A program made the translations under genes and the position numbers. Shown in pieces: positions 1 to 4,893 of a stretch of DNA of 5,519 bases; the stretch's first letter is position 1; every line of letters begins with the position of its first letter. The stretch spans positions 1 to 5,519 of the forward strand of contig CAIZKE010000210.1 of assembly GCA_903933475.1 (NCBI GenBank), given 5' to 3'. The stretch comes from an uncultured Alphaproteobacteria bacterium (GTDB taxonomy: Bacteria > Pseudomonadota > Alphaproteobacteria > Caulobacterales > Caulobacteraceae). Under the pieces are notes generated by a model. That model saw nothing but the letters and a program-made list of their open reading frames with translations. It searched no databases and was not told the DNA's origin.

Positions 1-2219
1 CCGTCGTTTCCGCGGAGGGTGTCGTTTCCCATGTTGCCATGCATGTCGTCGAAGCCCGAACCCCCGGAGAGGGAGTCCTCTCCCGCCTCGCCGCGCAGGT
101 AGGTCTGTCCGGAAGTTGCGGTAACTGTGTCGGCTCCATCTCCGCCAAAAACGGTGTCGTTACCGCCAATCCCGCTCAGCAAATTTGCGGTCTGATTTCC
201 TGTCAATACGTCAGCGAAGGCCGACCCCCGAATGCCCTCAATCGATACGAGAGTGTCCGTCCCGGCACCTACCGTACTCTGCGCGCCTGTCAGTCCGAGA
301 TTTACCGAGACACCCACACTGGCCGTCGCATAGTCGGCGATGTCGAACCCTGCCCCTCCGTCGAGATAGTCATTGCCGAAACCACCTTGCACGATGTCGT
401 CCCCGCCCAGGCCAAACGCCTTTTCGTTGCCCTCCCGAAGACTGATGACATCGCTGGCTGCCGTACCCAGAACATGAGCGTTTTTGGCAAACCCGTTGAG
501 GCCCAGTTCACGACCGACCGCCAGATAGTGCGCCAGACCGCTTGCGAACTGCCCTGACTGCACGGCGCTCGCAACACTGGCATAAGTGGAAAGGTAGTAG
601 GCCTCATTGAAACCTGCCGCACCCATACTGGCAGGGTTCGTTCCGCCCGGGCCGGTGGAAAATGCCTGATTGGGTGTGACGTTGAAGAAATGCTGGTCGA
701 CGGTGCCATCGAGTCGCTGAACGTTCTCGAACGTGACGAAAGACAAGGCACCGTCTGGGCGGACATAGGGAAAGAAGGTGTGTCCTGTGCCCTGAAAGCT
801 GCCCCGACTCACACCTTGACCGAGCAGAAGGGAGTTGGCGGTGGCCGTCAGGCCGTCGAACTGACTCCACATCACCGAGACGAATTTGCCGTCGCCCGTG
901 TTTATGAAAACCTCGTTTGACTGGCTGTTGGGCCGTACCTGTCCGTTGACGTAATCCGGTTCTGAGGTCGAAACCAGATCGAGGAAGCCGTCTCCATTGA
1001 CGTCGATCAGGATAGAGTCATGCCCTGGATCCTGTTTTCCCAAATACGCATTGAAGAAAACGCTGTCCGTTACGTCTGTGAACCGAAGCCCACCATCATT
1101 GCGCAGAACTTGCGTAACCGAGTAATCCTGTCCACCATCAGAATTTCCAGGGTTCCACAAGAGTGAATTTATCAATACATCAACCAAACCATCGTTATTG
1201 TAGTCAAAAATCAGGACCTGAAGGGCGTGAGATTTGTCTGGCTCAAAAGCTGAGGTTGCCCCCGAATATGTAGAGTTTCGATCAAAGTATGGTCTCGGTA
1301 AGGAAGTTAGCGTCCCAAACGCGCTGTTGGATTCAAACTGGATGTTCGAGATCAGATAGCTCTCGGCATTCGTGTAATTTGCGCGCGTTTTCAGGTCAAC
1401 GACCACGATCTCACTACGGCCATCATTGTCGAAGTCAGCGAAAGCGCTGGCAGATCCTCCAGTCCAGTTCGCAAAAGTGTAGGCGTCTGATCGAGTCAAG
1501 TCTGCATTCGGCCGATCAAATGCGATCGGGAACGACTGGAAACCGCCCTGACCATCGCCTAAATTCAAAATCAATACAGCGCGTTCTGAGTTTGTTTGAA
1601 ACCAGGTCGTACCATAACTATTTCCGGTCGTCCAAATCTCGGGCATTGGGCCTGAAGAATGATAGGCCGAAGCAACGACATCCATGATGCCGTCGCCATT
1701 GAAGTCGCCGTTATAGCCTTCGTGACTTGTCGTCAGGAATGACGTCGTCCGGTTGGAGAAGCCCGAAGCTGTCCAACTAAACAGCGTTGACGGGACGGGC
1801 GTGAACGGAGATTCATTGTGGCCGGCAATGAATAGATCGTTCTTGCCGTCACCGTTGAAGTCTGCGATCCGGATCAACGCCGTGCCCTGTGACGCCGCAA
1901 CACCGAGAAGACTGGCTGCCGATATCTGTGTTGCCCCTGCCGCCGAGGTTGAAATCATCGTGATTGGCACATTCGGCGGAGTACCGGGTGTGGAACCAAA
2001 CCCAGAACGGTACGACCAGCCGCTGATGACAATTTCGGGCCATCCGTCGCCGGTCAGATCGCCGAAGCTGCTGTAGAGAATGTGGGCGATCTGCCGGCCG
2101 GTCGCCGCATCTATGCCAGGGGTGTTGGCGCTTCCGATATACGACACGGTGAACTTGGAAGCATCCCAAGCCGCCGTCGTCGGGATGGGGTTGAGCGTAG
2201 CGGGTATAGGCCCGGGCAT
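1..2219 (-). CDS. FG-GAP/VCBS propeller protein with C-terminal RTX repeats, probable type I secretion substrate (3' end outside window)
   Basis: An unbroken minus-strand frame gives 739 residues and leaves the window without a stop. The start is the ATG at 2217-2219 (MPGPIPATLN). An in-frame TAG lies seven codons upstream with no other start between, and GAAAG sits 7 bases before the ATG. There is no signal peptide, as expected for type I secretion, where the signal is C-terminal and here unseen. Residues about 50-450 carry six Asp-rich calcium-loop motifs typical of FG-GAP/VCBS propeller blades: DLTGDGWPEIV (54), DFNGDGKNDLF (120), DFNGDGIMDVV (172), DFDNDGRSEIV (262), DYNNDGLVDVL (339) and DVNGDGFLDLV (406). 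Blade-type NxGDGxF turns occur near 219 and 440. Residues 537-578 form a Tyr-rich module (YYLSTYASVA, then HYLAVG). From about 594 onward come RTX calcium-binding repeats (GGDD, GGFGND, GGAGFD, GGNDTVFGGDGAD). No catalytic domain is visible. A calcium-stabilised surface, adhesion or matrix protein is likely, but the substrate is unknown. The centre of the gene is notably AT-rich for this window. Confidence 0.93.
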   Translation of the reverse strand, partial: MPGPIPATLNPIPTTAAWDASKFTVSYIGSANTPGIDAATGRQIAHILYSSFGDLTGDGWPEIVISGWSYRSGFGSTPGTPPNVPITMISTSAAGATQISAASLLGVAASQGTALIRIADFNGDGKNDLFIAGHNESPFTPVPSTLFSWTASGFSNRTTSFLTTSHEGYNGDFNGDGIMDVVASAYHSSGPMPEIWTTGNSYGTTWFQTNSERAVLILNLGDGQGGFQSFPIAFDRPNADLTRSDAYTFANWTGGSASAFADFDNDGRSEIVVVDLKTRANYTNAESYLISNIQFESNSAFGTLTSLPRPYFDRNSTYSGATSAFEPDKSHALQVLIFDYNNDGLVDVLINSLLWNPGNSDGGQDYSVTQVLRNDGGLRFTDVTDSVFFNAYLGKQDPGHDSILIDVNGDGFLDLVSTSEPDYVNGQVRPNSQSNEVFINTGDGKFVSVMWSQFDGLTATANSLLLGQGVSRGSFQGTGHTFFPYVRPDGALSFVTFENVQRLDGTVDQHFFNVTPNQAFSTGPGGTNPASMGAAGFNEAYYLSTYASVASAVQSGQFASGLAHYLAVGRELGLNGFAKNAHVLGTAASDVISLREGNEKAFGLGGDDIVQGGFGNDYLDGGAGFDIADYATASVGVSVNLGLTGAQSTVGAGTDTLVSIEGIRGSAFADVLTGNQTANLLSGIGGNDTVFGGDGADTVTATSGQTYLRGEAGEDSLSGGSGFDDMHGNMGNDTLRGND
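3..440 (-). repeat. RTX (hemolysin-type) calcium-binding nonapeptide repeats
   Basis: This segment encodes residues 594-739. Glycine-Asp nonapeptides fall in three clusters. The first is about 604-627 (GGDDIVQGGFGNDYLDGGAGFD), the second about 682-699 (GGNDTVFGGDGAD) and the third about 709-739 (GEAGEDSLSGGSGFDD and GNMGNDTLRGND). Between the first two is a stretch resembling the C-terminal domain of serralysin-type M10 peptidases (DYATASVGVSVNL, later FADVLTGNQTANLLSG). These repeats bind calcium and fold after export through a type I (ABC/MFP/TolC) channel. The array continues beyond the window edge, so its length and the export signal cannot be judged. Confidence 0.92.
486..611 (-). other. 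Tyr/His-rich module between propeller and RTX repeats
   Basis: This segment encodes residues 537-578, containing NEAYYLSTYASVASAV, then FASGLAHYLAVGRELGLNGF. The pattern (F/Y)YL..Y.DVA.AV..G.F..G..HYL..G..EGR is one I recognise from many alphaproteobacterial and cyanobacterial proteins, placed next to RTX or other calcium-binding repeats. Its function is not known to me. Here it links the propeller to the calcium-binding tail, so it may be a spacer or a surface-contact module. Recognition is from memory and not from a profile search. Confidence 0.6.
885..2060 (-). repeat. FG-GAP/VCBS repeat region (six visible Asp-rich blade motifs)
   Basis: This is the coding region for residues 54-445 of the secreted protein. 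The six motif copies lie at 2028-2060, 1830-1862, 1674-1706, 1404-1436, 1173-1205 and 972-1004. They share the pattern D-x-[TND]-[GN]-D-G-x-x-[DE]-[IVL]. Copies start 66, 52, 90, 77 and 67 residues apart, so they are divergent protein repeats and not recent DNA tandem repeats. Such motifs form calcium loops in integrin-like beta-propellers, which usually have seven blades. A seventh blade could be residues about 459-500, which have blade-like spacing but lack the Asp loop. That last point is inference. Confidence 0.85.
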
Positions 2220-2324
2220 GCATCGGCTTTCTATTTTCTACAAAGCTTGTGTTTGACGACCCGCAATCCCCGCAAGGGGGATGGCCACGCAATCGATTTA
2301 TCCTTTCCCAGATCGCCGCTCTGG
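2220..2324. other. Intergenic gap upstream of the RTX gene
   Basis: These 105 bases separate the stop of the regulator-hydrolase gene from the ATG of the RTX gene, both on the minus strand. The half nearest the RTX gene is A/T-rich on the minus strand (GTAGAAAATAGAAAG), as expected of a leader. GAAAG at 2227-2231 is a modest Shine-Dalgarno match 7 bases from the ATG. I found no convincing -35/-10 pair. The drop in GC and the gap size suggest that the RTX gene has its own promoter here, but read-through from the upstream gene is also possible. Confidence 0.4.
2266..2282. repeat. Short hairpin ATCCCC-GCAAG-GGGGAT in the gap
   Basis: Six-base arms (2266-2271 and 2277-2282) pair perfectly around a five-base loop. 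The hairpin starts 43 bases past the stop codon of the regulator-hydrolase gene. On the minus strand it is followed by TTGCGGG and not by a T-run, so it is not a standard intrinsic terminator. It could be a weak terminator, an mRNA-end stabiliser or chance in GC-rich DNA. Confidence 0.25.
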
Positions 2325-4064
2325 TCATGATCCGTTTGGACTAAGTCCAGCCGAACTGGAGCGGGGGCTTGCCGCCGGAGCTTCGGGCAGGTCCGACAGG
2401 GCCTGAAGCACGGCAGGCCACTCACGGAGCGGCAGGAAGTGGCCGACGCCCGGGAACAGGACGACGTCGTCCACCCTATCCCCGGCAAACTTGAGGAGCT
2501 GATGCAGGGGGGCGAACTGGTCCTCTTTCCCATGCCAGACGAGCAGCCGCGCCCGGAGCCCCTCGAGGGTCATGTTCTGGCTCCGCCGGAGCGAACGCAT
2601 CTCGTCGACCACGCCCCTGCTCGTCACGGCGAGAGCCTCGCGGATGTAGGCTTCGACGTAGGCGACGCCCTCTGGATGGCCTTCCAGGTAGGCCAAGTCT
2701 CCGGGAGATCCCTGGGCGGACCGGCGCATGAAGGTCAGCACCAATGGCTTCGACAGACGGAGCCTCAGAAGAGAGAACAGAGTCTCCATGACCCAGGGGT
2801 GGGCTTCAATCCGGGCCCGCATGAGGTTCACGAGATCCCTGGCGCCGGACTGTGAGCCCGCGACGGGGGGGCGCCCCGAAATGAAGACCAGATGTCCCAC
2901 CCGGTCGCCCAGTTGAATGGCCGTATGGAGGCCCGCGGTCGCCCCGGAGACCATGGTAAAGATATCGAGCCGGCCGACGCCGAGATGGTCGCAGAGGGTC
3001 TCGATGTCGGCAGCGACCCGCGTGAAGGTGAATTCAGGCAATGGGTCGGACTGGCCGAAACCCGGCCTGTCGACGCAGATCACGCGAAGACCCATCCGCG
3101 CCGCCAACCCTTGCATACCGACTGGCAGGAGAGAGGAACCGAGCCCTTCGTGGAAGGCGAGGAAGGGCCGGCCAGTCCGTCTTCCGTATTCCCGGTAGGC
3201 GAGGCGGCGACCATCCGGCAGGCGGAGATGCTGGATGGGGGGCACCTCGAGAACCCGGTCAGGCTTCGGCAGGCCCTGCGCCAGGACGCCCGCCACCTGC
3301 GACAGGTCCGCGAAGAGGCGGATGAGGTCGCTCTGGCGGCGCACGCCCACCTTGTCGAAGATGGACCTCAGCTGGTTGCGGACGGTTGCGAGGCTCACCC
3401 CAAGCCCTTCAGCGGCCTCACTCAGGCTGAGGCCCTCCCCCAGCTTCCGCGCCAGGCGCACCTCCGCGGGCGTGAGGCTGAAACGGGCGCGCAGGTGCTG
3501 CCACATCTCCGCGGCGGCGGCCGCCGGAGCGAAGATGAGGAGACTGGCGCGCTCCAGGTCCGGTCGGTGTTCAAGCCCCGGAAGAGCCGCCGCGGACGCG
3601 GCGGGGGCGAGGTAGGCGAAACGGGGCACCTGGCCTGACGGTCCCTGGAGCCTGAGGATCTGCGGCGAGGATGCGCCTAACCGGAAGGCCTCCAGGGCCT
3701 CCTCCAGCACCAGTTGATCCGCCGGTTCATCGAGCCTCAGCCAGCCTCCGACGCGGATGTCGCCCATGCCCCCGGAGAGGTGGGCGAAACCCGCCCCTCC
3801 CATGGAGAGGACCCGCCCTTCCGACCCCAGCAGGAGCCAGGGCGCAGCCGATTCCGGTCCCCCGGACTCCCGGCCGGCGGACAGTCGGGCGACATCCTGA
3901 CTGTGGGAGAGGCCAGCTGCGACCGCCGGAGGCACATCGTCCAGAGGTTCTGTGGCCTCAAGCACGGAAAGAAGAGGCTCCCAGTCCTGGGGATCAGCGG
4001 CTAGCCTGAACATGGCGGAGACAATCAGGGCGACGTCTCGCCCGGCGGACTCTCGTGACGACAT
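2325..4064 (-). CDS. LuxR-type HTH regulator fused to an alpha/beta-hydrolase domain
   Basis: A 579-residue protein. Residues 8-40 (ALIVSAMFRLAADPQDWEPL) and about 76-150 (WLLLGSEGRVLSMGGAGF) look like the helical start and PAS-like sensor region of alphaproteobacterial LuxR-type regulators. Residues 195-251 form a LuxR-family helix-turn-helix (FSLTPAEVRLARKLGEG, then ATVRNQLRSIFDKVGVRRQ). After a linker, residues about 278-560 form an alpha/beta-hydrolase: a strand and oxyanion region FLAFHEGLGSS (301-311), DRPGFGQSDP (332-341), the acid Asp515 in WHGKEDQFAP and the His542 in GVGHF. The nucleophile elbow is abnormal: MVSGATAG (371-378) replaces GxSxG, with Ser373 the likeliest nucleophile. 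The start codon is preferred because the N-terminal family pattern begins at residue 8 and an in-frame TAG lies upstream with no other start between. Its Shine-Dalgarno is weak. The hydrolase may degrade the ligand or serve as a ligand receptor. The direct role is unknown. It lies 37 bases downstream of the VOC gene, probably co-transcribed. Confidence 0.92.
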   Translation of the reverse strand: MSSRESAGRDVALIVSAMFRLAADPQDWEPLLSVLEATEPLDDVPPAVAAGLSHSQDVARLSAGRESGGPESAAPWLLLGSEGRVLSMGGAGFAHLSGGMGDIRVGGWLRLDEPADQLVLEEALEAFRLGASSPQILRLQGPSGQVPRFAYLAPAASAAALPGLEHRPDLERASLLIFAPAAAAAEMWQHLRARFSLTPAEVRLARKLGEGLSLSEAAEGLGVSLATVRNQLRSIFDKVGVRRQSDLIRLFADLSQVAGVLAQGLPKPDRVLEVPPIQHLRLPDGRRLAYREYGRRTGRPFLAFHEGLGSSLLPVGMQGLAARMGLRVICVDRPGFGQSDPLPEFTFTRVAADIETLCDHLGVGRLDIFTMVSGATAGLHTAIQLGDRVGHLVFISGRPPVAGSQSGARDLVNLMRARIEAHPWVMETLFSLLRLRLSKPLVLTFMRRSAQGSPGDLAYLEGHPEGVAYVEAYIREALAVTSRGVVDEMRSLRRSQNMTLEGLRARLLVWHGKEDQFAPLHQLLKFAGDRVDDVVLFPGVGHFLPLREWPAVLQALSDLPEAPAASPRSSSAGLSPNGS

Positions 4065-4101
4065 ACGGAATCCGACCCACTGGAACGCGTCTACTGGGAG
4101 G

Positions 4102-4794
4102 TCAGCCTATCTCTAGCGTCCCGACGATGGAAGCGCGCTGGGACAGTTCGATCCAGTTGCCGTCGGGGTCCCGGACCATGGAGATGCGCGCCGTCGTCCC
4201 CAGGGTGGTCGGGGGCATGGCCTCGCGGCCGCCGGCGGCCAGGACCCGGGCATGGTCGGCGTCGACCCGAAAGACCTGGAAGGTGATGTAGCGCCAGCCC
4301 GTACCCGGCATGGTGGCGTCGCAGGGGGCGTCGGCGGCTTCCTCCAGGATGAGCAGGGTCTCGCCGGCCCGGAAGGCCGCGCCGCCCTCCCAGGCTTCCT
4401 CGGCCAGGCCCAGGGCACCGGCGTAGAAGGCCCGGTGGGCCTCAAGGCTGCGCACCGCGAGGCGGATCCCGGCCTGGGTGATACCTCGCCAGCCGGGCGG
4501 GACCAGGGTCACGCGGTTGCCGTCCGGATCGGCCAGGGGGCGCGGCCCGGCCAGACCCTCCCGGGCCAGGTAGAGCTCGCGGTAGCCGGTCGGCGCCCCG
4601 GCCGGGACCGGCTCGGTATAGGCGTTGATCTTCAGGACCGACCCATTGGCGTCGTGGCGATGCTGGTTCTGGCCCCGCCGGATGGGCAGGACGTGGTCGA
4701 AGGGAACCCCCGCCTCGCCCTGCCAGAAGGCCAGTACGGCCTCGAGGGCGTTGGTGGACATGCCGATGTCCACGCGCGGCTTGGCCAGTTCCAT
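4102..4794 (-). CDS. Two-domain VOC family protein (glyoxalase/bleomycin-resistance/dioxygenase fold)
   Basis: A 230-residue, probably cytoplasmic protein. The start at ATG 4792-4794 has a strong Shine-Dalgarno, AAGGGAGG, 5 bases upstream. The same frame stays open to 5511 but upstream it lies antisense to the dehydrogenase, so the longer reading is not real. The N-terminal VOC domain (about 7-100) has RVDIGMSTNALEAVLAFW, a His cluster NQHRH (43-47) and DPDGNRVTLVPP (89-100). The C-terminal VOC domain (about 107-222) has GIRLAVRSLEAHRAFYAGALG, WRYITFQVFRVD and the hallmark RDPDGNWIELSQR (208-220). In classical VOC enzymes each domain half gives metal ligands. Here the C-terminal half keeps Glu216 but has Arg111 and Thr171 where His is often found, so metal binding there is doubtful. 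The substrate is unknown. It is probably the first gene of a transcript that continues into the regulator-hydrolase. Confidence 0.9.
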   Translation of the reverse strand: MELAKPRVDIGMSTNALEAVLAFWQGEAGVPFDHVLPIRRGQNQHRHDANGSVLKINAYTEPVPAGAPTGYRELYLAREGLAGPRPLADPDGNRVTLVPPGWRGITQAGIRLAVRSLEAHRAFYAGALGLAEEAWEGGAAFRAGETLLILEEAADAPCDATMPGTGWRYITFQVFRVDADHARVLAAGGREAMPPTTLGTTARISMVRDPDGNWIELSQRASIVGTLEIG

Positions 4795-4799
4795 GGTCG

Positions 4800-4807
4800 C
4801 CTCCCTT
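4800..4807 (-). promoter_or_regulatory. Ribosome binding site of the VOC gene, fixing its start
   Basis: Minus-strand AAGGGAGG, 5 bases before the ATG at 4792-4794. This is the strongest Shine-Dalgarno in the window. It rules in the 230-residue form over the open frame that extends upstream through the divergent gene. Confidence 0.8.
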
Positions 4808-4836
4808 TTCGCGCCTCGGCCTCCGGGCTTGCCCGC

Positions 4837-4857
4837 GATCTGTCCGCGTGACAAGTC
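4837..4857. promoter_or_regulatory. Imperfect 21-base inverted repeat, candidate operator
   Basis: The pattern is GA-tc-TGTC-cgcgt-GACA-ag-TC: six of eight bases in each half pair across a five-base centre (inner arms 4841-4844 and 4850-4853). It sits near the middle of the divergent gap, where one bound dimer could control both directions. The size suits a dimeric LuxR-type protein such as the one encoded nearby. That link is inference, and arms this short can arise by chance. Confidence 0.3.
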
Positions 4858-4880
4858 AGAAGCCCAGGGAGACGACAACC

Positions 4881-4885
4881 AGGAG
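4881..4885 (+). promoter_or_regulatory. Ribosome binding site of the MDR dehydrogenase
   Basis: AGGAG, 8 bases before the ATG at 4894-4896. It supports that start, which also matches the usual N-terminus of the family (MKAAVYYENGGPEVL). Confidence 0.7.
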
Positions 4886-4893
4886 CCAGGCCC

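Larger units (their letters stand above)
4795..4893. promoter_or_regulatory. Divergent promoter region between the VOC gene and the MDR dehydrogenase
   Basis: These 99 bases separate two divergent start codons and must hold the promoters of both units unless they lie further inside the genes. The two Shine-Dalgarno sites take up the ends, leaving about 70 bases, which include an imperfect inverted repeat. I found no convincing -35/-10 pair for either direction. A minus-strand TTGTCA at 4849-4854 is only a weak -35 candidate. Confidence 0.55.

Noticed and set aside
39..557. Plus-strand open frame of 172 codons opposite the RTX repeats
   Set aside because: The minus strand here reads as textbook RTX repeats. 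The plus-strand product is the antisense of GGxGxD codons and shows no recognisable domain.
302..766. Minus-strand open frame of 154 codons within the RTX gene
   Set aside because: It is a different frame of the same strand as the propeller/RTX gene. Its Ser/Arg/Thr-rich product lacks any domain.
2243..2253. Near-palindrome around AAGCTT upstream of the RTX gene as an operator
   Set aside because: The arms match only with a one-base insertion, and the AAGCTT core is a six-base palindrome expected by chance.
2266..2282. Hairpin as a classical intrinsic terminator
   Set aside because: The stem has only six pairs and no T-run follows on either strand, so it is kept only as a weak hairpin.
1849..2328. 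Minus-strand open frame of 159 codons overlapping the start of the RTX gene
   Set aside because: It lies in another frame over the first propeller blades. The FG-GAP frame from 2219 has the domain evidence, and the overlapping frame shows none.
2892..3638. Plus-strand open frame of 248 codons opposite the regulator-hydrolase
   Set aside because: It is antisense to a gene with clear HTH and hydrolase domains. The translation is charged and low-complexity, which is common for shadows in GC-rich DNA. No ribosome binding site or family pattern is seen.
4252..4851. Plus-strand open frame of 199 codons opposite the VOC gene
   Set aside because: It is antisense to a gene with clear VOC motifs. The Gly/Arg/Pro-rich translation shows no domain.
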